From contig JANQQF010000181.1 of the NCBI GenBank assembly GCA_028285035.1, positions 62,001 to 126,000 of the forward strand: a stretch of 64,000 nucleotides of DNA. Direction: 5' to 3'. Below are positions 44,251 to 53,850 of this stretch, one piece after another; position 1 is the first letter of the stretch; each line of letters opens with the position of its first letter. This DNA comes from Phycisphaerae bacterium. Lineage in GTDB: Bacteria > Chloroflexota > Anaerolineae > 4572-78 > J111. A model generated the notes under the pieces. It was not told the origin of the DNA. It searched no databases and saw nothing but the letters and a program-made list of their open reading frames with translations. A program made the position numbers and the translations under genes.

Positions 44251-47200
44251 ATGTCAGAGCTTGCCGAAATGCCCGTGAGTGGGCGTTACCTGCTACATCA
44301 AAAATTAGGGCAGGGTGGGATGGGGACGGTCTATCGGGCTACCGACCGCCTCACGGGTGATGTTGTTGCCCTAAAACAAGTCACGGTTCCCACGAAACAG
44401 CTCGACTTTTCCTCACGGGCTTCCTTTAATCAAAGTAACAACTTTCGCTTAGCATTGGCTCAGGAATTCAAAGTCTTGGCCTCCCTTCGTCATCCCCATA
44501 TCATCAGTGTCCTTGACTACGGCTTTAATGCAGACCGTCAACCCTTTCTAACAATGGAACTCCTGGAAAAGGCCCCAAACTTGATTGAAGCGGGCCGTGA
44601 TCAGCCCCATAATCAACAGGTTGCTTTACTGATTCAACTGCTTCAGGCTCTGGCTTATTTGCATCGACGGAACATTATTCACCGTGATTTGAAGCCGGAC
44701 AATGTGTTGGTGGTGGATGGGCAGGTCAAGGTACTGGATTTTGGTTTGGCTGTGGCGCGGGAGCATCTGAATGAGACCAACGGCCAAGTGGCGGGAACCT
44801 TGGCTTATATGGCCCCTGAGGTATTGGAGGGAGAGCCGGTCAGTGAAGCCTCGGACCTATACGCGGTGGGGGTGATGGCCTATGAATTATTTGCTGGAAA
44901 ACATCCCTTTGATACCGAAAATTTAGGGCAACTGATGTTGGATGTCCTGCAAACCGTGCCTGACACCCAAATTTTAGGGCAGTCGGATCAGTTCAATCAA
45001 ATTGTGGCCCGACTGTTGGAGAAGCAGCCGGCCAAGCGATATGGGTCAGCCCCTGAGTTGATTTCGGTTTGGACTGAAGCAGCAAACCAGCCGGGGTTGG
45101 GTGCAGAAACGATCGAAATCCGGGAAAGTTTTTTGCAGGCAGCTCAATTTGTGGGACGAGAGGATGAATTTGCGCAGTTGAACAAGGCTCTGAAAGAAAC
45201 GTTGGCTGGCCGAGGCAGTGCTTGGTTGATTGGCGGCGAAAGTGGGGTGGGTAAGTCGCGCCTCTTGGATGAATTGCGAACCCAGGCCCTAGTCGATGGG
45301 GCTTGGGTCTTTCAAGGCCAGGCTATCAGCGAAGGGGGGGCACCGTACCATCTGTGGCAAACAATTTTGCATTGTTTATGTCTGGTCGGCGATCTCTCTG
45401 ATTTAGAAGCAGGCATCCTCAAGCCTTTAATCCCGGATATCGCTGCGGTCTTAAACCGCCCCATTCCAGATGCGCCGAAAGTATCACCCAAAGCTGACTT
45501 TGAGCGTCTTATCAACTTGATTGTCTCTATTTTTCAAAGGCAAACGCAGCCCATCGTCGTCATTTTGGAAGATATTCATTGGATTGATGACAATAGCTTG
45601 ACCGTTTTAGAGCACCTCAGCCAGGAAATCGCAACCCATTCCCTTTTGATGATTGCCAGCTATCGTGATGACGAGCACCCTCGCCTGCCATTGTTGTTAC
45701 CCGAGATGTCGATCCTCAAATTGTCCCGTCTTGATGAGACAGGGATTGCTGCGTTGAGCGAGTCGATGTTAGGCGACATTGGGAAACGTCCAGCAGTCTT
45801 ACAATTGTTGCGACGCGAAACCGAAGGAAACACCTTCTTTATGGTCGAAGTCATGCACATTCTGGCGGAAACAGCCGGTCATCTTGACCAAATCGGCCAC
45901 ATGGATCTCCCTGACACTGTCCTGGCCGGTGGCGTCCAGCGAGTATTGCACCGTCGCTTGAACCGCATTCCAGAGTCAGCACGACCATTGTTAAAGGTAG
46001 CGGCTGTGGCGGGACGGATGCTCGATATTAGCCTGCTTCGCTTGATGGACACCCCGCTGCATCTTGATGCCTGGCTGACAACCTGTGCTGAGTTGGCAGT
46101 TTTGGAGATACAGGCTGATCGTTGGCGTTTTACCCATGACAAATTGCGGGAAGGGTTGCTAGCTGAATTATCCGTAACTGAACAGCAACACCTCCACCAC
46201 CAAGTGGCTCAGAAAATTGAGCAACGTTACCCAAATCAAGCTGACCATGTTGCAGCCTTGGCTTTTCACTGGCAACAGGCCGATGTCGCTCCCAAGGCCT
46301 TTCGTTATTTGATGCAAGCGGGAGAAAACGCTACCCAGGTCTATGCCAATGGTGAGGCGATTGAGTTTTATAAGCAGGCCATAACCCTCATTGATCGGAG
46401 CGAGGCCAGCCCAAAAGATGTCCTTGACCTTTACAACCGACTTGGTCGGACCCTGGAATTAAGTGGCAAAATGGAAGAGGCCCTGACCACCTATCAGGCT
46501 ATGGCTGATCTCGCCGATCAACAACAAAATCGTCCGATGACCTTAGCGGCGTTGATTGCTCAAACAACCCTCTTTTCCACCCCAAACTCATTACATGATC
46601 CTGGGCAAGGGATAGAGTTAGGGCAGGTGGCCCTTCAGTTGGCTCAAGAGCTAAAAGATGGTGAGGCCGAGACAAAAACCTTGTGGAACTTGTCCCTAGC
46701 CCACTCTTGGTCAGGGCAGCCAGCCGAGGCGATTCGTTATGGTGAAGCAGCCGTAGATTTAGCACGACGGCTGGGATTACGAGAGTTACAAGCCCTCGCC
46801 CTGAATGATTTATGCCTGGTGTATGTCAATTCATACTTTGAACGAGCCAAGACTGGCTTACAAGAGGTCATTCAGTTATGGCGTGAGTTAGACAATCTGC
46901 CGATGTTGACTGATAGCCTAACTTTGTTTGCGGCTGTTCATATTTTGCGGGGTGAATTTGATCAGGGGATTGCTTTTTCCGATGAAGCGTTTCAGATTAG
47001 TCACCAAACAAACAACCTGTGGGGACAATCCTTTAGTCGGATGACCGTAGGGCAAGCGTATTGGGAGCAAGGTCACGCGGATCAGGCCATCACCCTGATC
47101 AATGAATCCCTCCATTGGAGCGAGTTGTCTGGCTTTGTCGTCCCACAGATCAGCACCAGGGTCGATCTCGCAAATATCTACGCGGGCTTGGGCGCGATTG

Positions 47201-47808
47201 ATCAAGCGTTGGAATTCACCCAGATTGCAATTACTTATGCCGACCCTCCTTTCAGCATGTTCAAGACATACGCCCTATGCACCTTGGCCCAAATTTATCT
47301 TTTACAAAGCAATTTGGCCGAAGCTGAAAAGGCGTTGACCCAAGCCAAAAACGATCCGAATGGAACCATCTTCCCTACTTGGTATATGCCAGTTGGTATT
47401 ACGGAAAGCACATTCGTCTTGCAACAGGGGGATCCAACGCAAGCCTTACAAATTGCTAGAACTTGGCTCGCCATGTTAGACCAGAATGGGATGAGTATCT
47501 ATCGCCTGCCGCTTCTTTATACTCAGGCTAAAGCTCACCTTGCCTTAGGTCAAATTACCGAGGCTAAACAAAGCTTGACTATTGCCAAAGGCATTGCGCT
47601 CGCGAATGATTCTCGTCGAATGTTGTGGAAAATTCTTGCACTTCTCGCCAATATCGAGCAGCAACAGGGACAGCCAGCAAAAGTTGAAGTGCTTCGTAAT
47701 CAAGCCCAAACGCTCATCAATTATATCGCCGACCATACAGGGTCCGCCGACCTCCGTACCTCATTTTTGGCTTTGCCAGAGGTTCAGGTGGTCTTGAGGG
47801 GTATTTAG
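44251..47808 (+). CDS. Serine/threonine kinase-AAA ATPase-TPR protein
   Basis: 1185 residues. Residues 13-275 are a Hanks-type kinase with GQGGMGTVYRA, Lys42, HRDLKPDN (Asp146), DFG (Asp163) and APE (MAPEVL). An AAA_16-like ATPase follows with GGESGVGKSRLL, about residues 328-339, and VVILEDIHWID. The C-terminal 500 residues are TPR-like repeats. All catalytic residues are present, so it should phosphorylate proteins under control of the ATPase/TPR part. The architecture matches the cyclase at 20214 with the kinase in place of the cyclase. No cognate substrate gene is adjacent. Confidence 0.92.
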   Translation: MSELAEMPVSGRYLLHQKLGQGGMGTVYRATDRLTGDVVALKQVTVPTKQLDFSSRASFNQSNNFRLALAQEFKVLASLRHPHIISVLDYGFNADRQPFLTMELLEKAPNLIEAGRDQPHNQQVALLIQLLQALAYLHRRNIIHRDLKPDNVLVVDGQVKVLDFGLAVAREHLNETNGQVAGTLAYMAPEVLEGEPVSEASDLYAVGVMAYELFAGKHPFDTENLGQLMLDVLQTVPDTQILGQSDQFNQIVARLLEKQPAKRYGSAPELISVWTEAANQPGLGAETIEIRESFLQAAQFVGREDEFAQLNKALKETLAGRGSAWLIGGESGVGKSRLLDELRTQALVDGAWVFQGQAISEGGAPYHLWQTILHCLCLVGDLSDLEAGILKPLIPDIAAVLNRPIPDAPKVSPKADFERLINLIVSIFQRQTQPIVVILEDIHWIDDNSLTVLEHLSQEIATHSLLMIASYRDDEHPRLPLLLPEMSILKLSRLDETGIAALSESMLGDIGKRPAVLQLLRRETEGNTFFMVEVMHILAETAGHLDQIGHMDLPDTVLAGGVQRVLHRRLNRIPESARPLLKVAAVAGRMLDISLLRLMDTPLHLDAWLTTCAELAVLEIQADRWRFTHDKLREGLLAELSVTEQQHLHHQVAQKIEQRYPNQADHVAALAFHWQQADVAPKAFRYLMQAGENATQVYANGEAIEFYKQAITLIDRSEASPKDVLDLYNRLGRTLELSGKMEEALTTYQAMADLADQQQNRPMTLAALIAQTTLFSTPNSLHDPGQGIELGQVALQLAQELKDGEAETKTLWNLSLAHSWSGQPAEAIRYGEAAVDLARRLGLRELQALALNDLCLVYVNSYFERAKTGLQEVIQLWRELDNLPMLTDSLTLFAAVHILRGEFDQGIAFSDEAFQISHQTNNLWGQSFSRMTVGQAYWEQGHADQAITLINESLHWSELSGFVVPQISTRVDLANIYAGLGAIDQALEFTQIAITYADPPFSMFKTYALCTLAQIYLLQSNLAEAEKALTQAKNDPNGTIFPTWYMPVGITESTFVLQQGDPTQALQIARTWLAMLDQNGMSIYRLPLLYTQAKAHLALGQITEAKQSLTIAKGIALANDSRRMLWKILALLANIEQQQGQPAKVEVLRNQAQTLINYIADHTGSADLRTSFLALPEVQVVLRGI

Positions 47809-47850
47809 TTTAAAATACAAATATTCAGTTTCCAACGTTTAGGAGGCCAA

Positions 47851-48483
47851 ATGCCAGGAACTACATCATTATTAGGATTTATTACAGCAGCCCTAGTCGT
47901 CTTATTGATTCCCGGACCGGGCGTTTTGTACATTGTGGCCCGGAGTCTGAGCCAAGGGCAGCGGGCGGGGCTTGTATCGGTTGTGGGATTATCAACTGGG
48001 GCGCTGGTGCATGTCGTAGCAGCAACGGTCGGCTTATCGGCCATTCTGCTCACATCCGCTACGGCATTTAGCGTGGTCAAAATGTTGGGGGCTGGTTACT
48101 TGATTTATTTAGGCCTTCGGGCATTACTGACTCGTCACACACCAGTCGATGTGGAGACACCCAGCCCACGCTCATTATATCGTCTCTTTACAGATGGGAT
48201 TATCGTCAGTGTGTTTAACCCAAAAATTGCTGTATTTTTTCTAGCCTTTCTCCCTCAATTTGTCGAGCCAAGCCGAGGCCCTATCCCCCAACAAATTCTG
48301 TTTCTCGGTCTCCTCTACGTCGCTCTAGCTTTGTGCACTGATGGGGCTTATGCCCTGCTCTCGGGAAGTATTCGACGCTGGGTTGGTGGACGAATAGCCC
48401 AAGGTCCAATCCCTCAGTATGCCAGTGGGGTGGTTTATCTTGGATTGGGGGTTAGTATGGCCCTTACCGATCAGCGGAATTAG
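47851..48483 (+). CDS. LysE/RhtB family amino acid exporter
   Basis: 210-residue membrane protein with about six helices. It has the family PGPGVLYIVARSLSQGQRAG motif near residue 21 and the GAGYLIYLGLRAL segment. LysE/RhtB proteins export amino acids or related small molecules. Substrate unknown. AGGAGG precedes ATG 47851. It lies 42 bases after the kinase gene and may share its transcript. Confidence 0.88.
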   Translation: MPGTTSLLGFITAALVVLLIPGPGVLYIVARSLSQGQRAGLVSVVGLSTGALVHVVAATVGLSAILLTSATAFSVVKMLGAGYLIYLGLRALLTRHTPVDVETPSPRSLYRLFTDGIIVSVFNPKIAVFFLAFLPQFVEPSRGPIPQQILFLGLLYVALALCTDGAYALLSGSIRRWVGGRIAQGPIPQYASGVVYLGLGVSMALTDQRN

Positions 48484-48523
48484 GCTCACTACCTACTCTA
48501 AGTGACTTTCAGGAATACGCTTA

Positions 48524-49069
48524 ATGCTTGAAAAACCAATTTTAATTGGCTCAAAAATCACCCTCCGCCCGATTACGGCGGCAGACGCAGCGGCGATGTT
48601 TGCTAGCTTATCCGATAAAGAGTCGATGCGACTGACTGGAACCCAAGATAGCTTTACGCTTGAGCAGGTGCAACAGTATTGCCAGCGGATTGAAACCGCA
48701 GATGATCGCGCAGACTACGCCATTATGCGAAAGGACAATCCGACCTACCTTGGTGAAGTGGTTCTCAATAATATCGATTGGGATAATCGCTCAGCCAATT
48801 TTCGCATTGCGCTAGCCAGTGAAAAACTGTTTGGCCAAGGCCTAGGCACAGAAGCAACCCGACTCATCATTGACTACGGATTTGAAACGCTCAAGATACA
48901 TCGCATTGAGTTGGAGGTTTACGATTTCAATCCCAGAGCCAAGCGTGTCTATGAGAAGATTGGGTTTGTCCAAGAAGGGGTTAAACGTGATGTTTTACTG
49001 TGGGAAGGTCAGTATCAGAATGCAATCGTGATGAGTATGTTGAGCCACGAGTACCAAACTCAAGCCTGA
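48524..49069 (+). CDS. GNAT family acetyltransferase (RimJ/RimL-like)
   Basis: 181 residues of the GCN5-related N-acetyltransferase fold. Typical motifs are TLRPITAADAAAMFASL, the acetyl-CoA loop KLFGQGLGTEATRLIIDYGF and the RimJ-like end HRIELEVYDFNPRAKRVYEK. It may acetylate a ribosomal protein N terminus or a small molecule; the target is not evident. It is 40 bases after the LysE-type gene and convergent with the FMN-barrel gene three bases away. Confidence 0.87.
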   Translation: MLEKPILIGSKITLRPITAADAAAMFASLSDKESMRLTGTQDSFTLEQVQQYCQRIETADDRADYAIMRKDNPTYLGEVVLNNIDWDNRSANFRIALASEKLFGQGLGTEATRLIIDYGFETLKIHRIELEVYDFNPRAKRVYEKIGFVQEGVKRDVLLWEGQYQNAIVMSMLSHEYQTQA

Positions 49070-49072
49070 CCG

Positions 49073-49525
49073 TTATCCCTCAGCACTACTCTCCCACGCT
49101 GCTTTGCTTGTATACGACCGAATACGGCTCGATATCAAGCGCATCCCCAAAAAGCCATCAATATGTTCAAGCCATTGGGCCAAGGTAGCTTTGGGATAGG
49201 GGTCATCCAAATTCCAGTAACGGGCGGCTGACCGTGAGACCAAATCGGCCACACCTTCTTCAAAAAAGGCGACCTCCCCATCAATAGCGACCCACTCCTC
49301 GATTTCCATCGCCGGGCGAGCCACCATCAGGGTAGCCCGTGGGTCAGCTTGTAGATGGCGGACCTTGGCATAAGTTTTCGAGGTGAACATCAACGCATTC
49401 GTCCCATCCCATTCATACCAAACTGGGGCAGATAGAGGGGCACCAGTGCTTGAAAGCCAGGATAAAACAGCGATACGGGGTTCGGATAAAAAGATGTGCT
49501 GATCTGTATCAGACATTGTACTCAT
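49073..49525 (-). CDS. Pyridoxamine 5'-phosphate oxidase-like split-barrel protein
   Basis: 150 residues of the flavin-binding split-barrel fold. Markers are IAVLSWLSSTGAPLSAPVWY, LMFTSKTYAKVRHLQADPRA and ATLMVARPAMEIEEWVAIDGEV. Members bind FMN, F420 or haem. The cofactor here is not clear. It is convergent with the acetyltransferase gene, three bases apart. Confidence 0.8.
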   Translation of the reverse strand: MSTMSDTDQHIFLSEPRIAVLSWLSSTGAPLSAPVWYEWDGTNALMFTSKTYAKVRHLQADPRATLMVARPAMEIEEWVAIDGEVAFFEEGVADLVSRSAARYWNLDDPYPKATLAQWLEHIDGFLGMRLISSRIRSYTSKAAWESSAEG

Positions 49526-49735
49526 CGCATTTCCCTCCTCAATTATAAGTAGATTTTTTAATTGTAGCTATAAGGTATATTTAGTGGAAATTTATGATCA
49601 AGCCCGATGGAAACATCTTACATAACGTAATAATGATTACGGTTATTTACAGTTACCAGCTTCATAATCAAGTGTAGGGTCAGGTAGCCCGCACTGCCTG
49701 ATCCAAGTAGAATCTTCTCTACTTCCCTCCTCATT

Positions 49736-49771
49736 TTGAGGCACTTCAAGAATGAAGTGCCTCAACTTTTT
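49736..49771 (+). terminator. Strong intrinsic-terminator-like hairpin
   Basis: A 12-bp perfect stem, TTGAGGCACTTC (49736-49747) and GAAGTGCCTCAA (49754-49765), with a six-base loop, followed by CTTTTT. It points along the plus strand, yet no plus-strand gene ends within 650 bases upstream. Confidence 0.6.
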
Positions 49772-49819
49772 ACACTCTCCTCTTTACGCAAGAGCAAGCC
49801 GATGGCGAACCCCAACACC

Positions 49820-49843
49820 TTGAGGCATAAATCCTCATTTTTT
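49820..49843 (+). terminator. Second terminator-like hairpin
   Basis: TGAGG (49821-49825) pairs with CCTCA (49833-49837), followed by six T (49838-49843). The stem is short. It lies 48 bases after the first hairpin and in the same direction, 200 bases before the receptor gene. Confidence 0.4.
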
Positions 49844-50045
49844 CTCATTCAATCCAACATACATTTATCTATCAAAAATTGTATCTACTATTAGAAAACT
49901 ATTTCAAATTCTATCAAATAGCCTGACAGGTTGCAGTTTGTAATGGCGTATAGTAAGATCAGTGTATCCGTCATTATATTTCAATCTTTAAGTTTACTGT
50001 TCTCCTGATTTCCAAATCGCCACGATCTGAGGAGATTTCACGAAT

Positions 50046-52262
50046 ATGTTTAGATTTCTTGGTCAGCTTAGTGTTAAAACAAAATTAATTTTAATGGTAC
50101 TCATCATCAGCCTTGGTTCAGCCTTGGTGATTGGCTACCTAAGCTTGGAGATCAGTCGTCAGGCCTTGTCAGATGCGGCAACACAGCGGCTCGCAAATAT
50201 ACGAACCGAAAAAGCCCTACAAATTGAAACCTATTTTCAGAGATTACACGATCAGATTGAGATTTTGTCGGAGGATGAAACAGCGATTGGCGCGATGGTT
50301 CGCTTTAACAAATCGTTTCGCGAGCTAAATCACGAATTGATTCAACAAGAGCAAGACACCAGTTTGCAGGCCTACTATCAGGATGAATATTTCCCTCAAC
50401 TGGCTCCGCACGTTGCTGGTGAGTTGAGCTTTGATATTTATCGTCCCACCAGTCAGGCGGCGCACTACCTACAATATCACTACATCTCAAACAACCCATT
50501 TTCTCCATCAGAAAAATTAGAACTCATCAATGCCGAAGATGGGAGTGAGTACAGCTTATTTCACGAGCGTTATCACAAGGTCTTTCGCAGTTTAGTGCAA
50601 AAATTTGGTTACCACGATTTGTTCCTGATTGATTTTGAGACACAAGAAGTTATCTATTCTGTTTCAAAAAAGGTTGATTTAGGCACAAGCCTCATCGATG
50701 GTCCTTATGCCCAGAGTGGTTTATCAGAAGTGATCAAACGGGTGCGAGCCCGTCCAGAGATTGGGGCTGTCCAGATTATTGATTATCAGCCCTACACACC
50801 CTCATCTGAAAACCTAGAGGCGTTCATAGCCGCCCCAATCCATAATGGCCCTCATATTGTTGGAATCTTAGCGGCGCAGCTCCCTATGGATGAAATTGAT
50901 CGGATATTGAACAATAATCAGCAGTGGGAAGAGACTGGATTAGGGCGTAGTGGCGAAACCTATTTGGTTGGACCCGACTTTCGCCTTCGCTCAAACCCAC
51001 GTCTCTTGATTGAGGACCCGGCAGCATATCTTACCCGTGAACGAGCGAGAGGTCTACCAACCGAGGCGGCCACCAAAGTTGAGCAATTCAACACTGCTAT
51101 TTTATTACAACAACGCGATACCCCAGCCACCCGAGCCGCCCTCAATGGCGAAGCTGGTGAACGTATCATTCGAGTATCAGGACACCCCCCGATTTTAAGT
51201 ACATATCAACCCCTTAATCTGCCGGGCTTAAATTGGGTGATTATAACGGAGATGGAAGAAGGCGAGGTCTTACAACCCGTTCTGGCTCAACAACGAGCGA
51301 TTCTAACCGCGATGGGAATTCTGGCCGTTGTCGTCACCATTTTAACAATCATCCTATCTTACAGTTTTGTTCGTCCAATGGATAGGTTGGTGGCTTCAGC
51401 TCATGAGGTAGAAGCGGGTGAGAAAAGCCTCATTTCCGTAAAATCAAAGGATGAATTTGGTTCATTGGCTGATACAATGAATAGCATCATCTCTAAATTC
51501 CGGGATGAGAATAAGCTTATCGCTCGCCAACATGAACAGCACGACGCGATGTTGACCAGTCTTGTACCCGAGGCCATTTTGGAACGGGTTGGTCGAGGTG
51601 AAGATCGGTTAGTCGAAGAGATCAATGCGGTCACCGTGATGATGATTCGGGTCCTGGGCTTTACGGAGTTCTCCGATCGTCAAGACACTGAAGAGGGCGC
51701 TCGGTTAATGGATGAGTGGAACCAAAACCTTAATGCCCTGGCTGAGAAACATGATTTAGATCGCATTGAAATCGTTGGGGAAAGTTTTATGGTCTCGTGC
51801 GGCCTTTCCAAGCCATATCTGGACCACGTCAAACGCACTTTAGATTATGGGCTAGATACATTCCGGATGGCAGAGCGCTTCAACGAACGTAACCAGACCC
51901 ATCTGTCATTGGTCGCCGGGGTAGAAACAGGACATATGACCATCGGCATCATCAATACCACAAGTTTTGAGTATGACTTGTGGGGGCAAACCTTGAACGT
52001 TGCTAGCGACCTCATGGTGGCAGCCCCTCGGAACACAATCCTGGTTTCGCCCTCGGTCTATGAGCGTCGCAAAGATCTATTTGCGTTCAAAAAATTTGAT
52101 AGAGTTCATTTAATGGATATCACGGAAAACCTCTATATTGACGCTTGGGTACTTGAAAGTCACAATCCATCGTCCACAGAGCCTGAAGATTTGACGGAAG
52201 ACTCGATTGTTTTGCTAAATAAAAGAGTTAAAGATATAGCAACCGATAATGATGATGAATAA
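50046..52262 (+). CDS. Membrane receptor with degenerate class III cyclase domain
   Basis: 738 residues. TM1 at about 11-31, a large extracytoplasmic Cache-like sensor (32-415), TM2 (417-437), HAMP (438-490) and a C-terminal class III cyclase-type domain (about 520-715). In that domain key residues are changed. The first metal Asp is Arg (VTVMMIRVLGFT), the second is Glu (IVGESFMVSCG), and the transition-state Arg is Asp (LNVASDLM), though the adenine-type Asp (YDLWGQ) and Asn are kept. It is thus likely a non-catalytic or altered cyclase used for signalling or binding. It leads a cluster, 52 bases before a channel gene with a cyclic-nucleotide-binding domain. Confidence 0.88.
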   Translation: MFRFLGQLSVKTKLILMVLIISLGSALVIGYLSLEISRQALSDAATQRLANIRTEKALQIETYFQRLHDQIEILSEDETAIGAMVRFNKSFRELNHELIQQEQDTSLQAYYQDEYFPQLAPHVAGELSFDIYRPTSQAAHYLQYHYISNNPFSPSEKLELINAEDGSEYSLFHERYHKVFRSLVQKFGYHDLFLIDFETQEVIYSVSKKVDLGTSLIDGPYAQSGLSEVIKRVRARPEIGAVQIIDYQPYTPSSENLEAFIAAPIHNGPHIVGILAAQLPMDEIDRILNNNQQWEETGLGRSGETYLVGPDFRLRSNPRLLIEDPAAYLTRERARGLPTEAATKVEQFNTAILLQQRDTPATRAALNGEAGERIIRVSGHPPILSTYQPLNLPGLNWVIITEMEEGEVLQPVLAQQRAILTAMGILAVVVTILTIILSYSFVRPMDRLVASAHEVEAGEKSLISVKSKDEFGSLADTMNSIISKFRDENKLIARQHEQHDAMLTSLVPEAILERVGRGEDRLVEEINAVTVMMIRVLGFTEFSDRQDTEEGARLMDEWNQNLNALAEKHDLDRIEIVGESFMVSCGLSKPYLDHVKRTLDYGLDTFRMAERFNERNQTHLSLVAGVETGHMTIGIINTTSFEYDLWGQTLNVASDLMVAAPRNTILVSPSVYERRKDLFAFKKFDRVHLMDITENLYIDAWVLESHNPSSTEPEDLTEDSIVLLNKRVKDIATDNDDE

Positions 52263-52314
52263 TTACAGAGTTCTATTGTCCCACCATCGGAACAGTGAGA
52301 GGTAAATAAGGGCG

Positions 52315-53820
52315 ATGTTTGATTTATTGTTACAAGATCCGCTACTGGGCTGGGTATTAGGTTTGGTTGTTGGCCTCCCCGTTTTGATAATTCTCTTGGG
52401 GGAATTAAATGAGCGCCTAAGCAAACAAAATAACCCACTCGCTCAATTTGTTCGCCAAGTCCGCCACTATATTGTTCCCTTGGTGGCCGTTTCCATCATT
52501 TTACAGGCAATTTTGAATTTACCCGCCAATGATGGAGCGGTTCGATTTGTCGACACCCTGCTCTTAATTGTCATCATTTATGTGGGCCTGACCCTGCTAA
52601 ACAATCTCCTGAGTATCGCTAATTCATCAGAAAGCACCATCATTTCAGATGTTCCCCGCTTATATTTCACCTTGGGCCGAGTTGTGGTCGTCCTTCTCAT
52701 TGGTTCCCAAATCCTGACAGGCGTTTGGGGAATTGATATATCTAATCTTGTGACCGCTTTGGGGGTTGGATCACTGGTGATTGCTTTGGCGTTACAAGAC
52801 ACATTGAGTAATCTTGTGTCAGGGTTCCTGTTATTGATTGATCGTCCCTTCAAAGTGGGCGACCGTTTGTTGATTGGTGAAATCAAAGGGGCTGGTGAGG
52901 TTCGTGGGGATGTCATTGATGTGAACTGGCGGGCAGTCCGTATTATGGATCGAGATCGCAATCTTGTGGTCATCCCAAACGGTACGCTAGGTAATAGTAT
53001 CATTTACAACTATAGCCAGCCCTCAACCATACGTCGCTACAGCTTCCTCATTACATTTGCTTATGATCATCCGCCCAATCGGGTCAAAGCGGTTATCTTA
53101 GACGCGATTCGGTCAGCCAATGGGATTGTAGCCCAACCAACACCAAAGGCATTTGTGTGGTCTTTTGGTGAGTCGGGTATCGAATACATGATTCGGGTAT
53201 TTAGCCATAAACCTGCCATTGGGCCTGTCCGAGATGCAGTTATCGGCCAGATTTATTACGCGGCAAAACGCAACGAGCTGACAATACCCTATAATATTCA
53301 AACGGTCTATCATCACGATCACACAAATGCTGCCCCTGAAGATCCACGTCCAGAAATACAAAATGTTCTTGAGTCGATTAGCGTGTTACAAGGTCTGGAT
53401 GATTTTGCCCGTGAAGAGCTGGCTGATAATGCTCGGTTTAGCTATTACGGCGCGGGCGAAACAATTATCAGGCAAAATGAAGCTGATGAAGGCTTCTACA
53501 TTATTTGGAAAGGTCAAGCGAAGTTACTGGCCAAGGATGAGACTGATACAGATCAGGAAGTCACCCGTTTGGAGCGGGGTGATTTTTTCGGTGAAATGGC
53601 TTTGCTTCGAGACAAACCTAGCCCAGTTTCTGTCGTTGCCCTCACCGATTTGGAACTCCTCATCATCAGCCACGAGTCAATCAACCTAGTCCTTGAAGAA
53701 GTTCCTAGCTTTGCTCTGGAAATGGGTCAATTTATTGAAGAGCGGACCAAAATGGTCAAAATCGCCTTGGGTCAGGAAGAAGTTTTAACAAATGGGCAGT
53801 TCAAACCGCTGGTTGATTAA
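52315..53820 (+). CDS. MscS channel with C-terminal cyclic-nucleotide-binding domain
   Basis: 501 residues. N-terminal TM helices (about 10-165), MscS core (ALGVGSLVIALALQDTLSNL, then GFLLLIDRPFKVGDRLLIGE), cytoplasmic beta/alpha cage to about 345, then a cNMP-binding beta-roll (about 350-480, GAGETIIRQNEADEGFYIIW). This is the layout of bacterial cyclic-nucleotide-gated (bCNG) MscS-type channels. The phosphate-binding cassette reads FFGEMALLRDKPSPVSVVA, so the conserved Arg that contacts the cyclic phosphate is Ser. Glu is kept. Ligand binding may be lost or changed. It lies between the degenerate cyclase and a double PstS-like lipoprotein. Confidence 0.9.
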   Translation: MFDLLLQDPLLGWVLGLVVGLPVLIILLGELNERLSKQNNPLAQFVRQVRHYIVPLVAVSIILQAILNLPANDGAVRFVDTLLLIVIIYVGLTLLNNLLSIANSSESTIISDVPRLYFTLGRVVVVLLIGSQILTGVWGIDISNLVTALGVGSLVIALALQDTLSNLVSGFLLLIDRPFKVGDRLLIGEIKGAGEVRGDVIDVNWRAVRIMDRDRNLVVIPNGTLGNSIIYNYSQPSTIRRYSFLITFAYDHPPNRVKAVILDAIRSANGIVAQPTPKAFVWSFGESGIEYMIRVFSHKPAIGPVRDAVIGQIYYAAKRNELTIPYNIQTVYHHDHTNAAPEDPRPEIQNVLESISVLQGLDDFAREELADNARFSYYGAGETIIRQNEADEGFYIIWKGQAKLLAKDETDTDQEVTRLERGDFFGEMALLRDKPSPVSVVALTDLELLIISHESINLVLEEVPSFALEMGQFIEERTKMVKIALGQEEVLTNGQFKPLVD

Positions 53821-53850
53821 TTCCAGCTAGGTCATCAAAAGGAACGCACT

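Larger units (their letters stand above)
49526..50045. other. 520-base gene-free interval before the envelope cluster
   Basis: No coding region of usable length is seen. The interval holds two terminator-like hairpins on the plus strand (49736-49771 and 49820-49843) and an AT-rich stretch (49850-50040) ahead of the cyclase-like receptor gene, which probably carries that gene's promoter. I could not fix -35 and -10 boxes with confidence. Confidence 0.5.
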
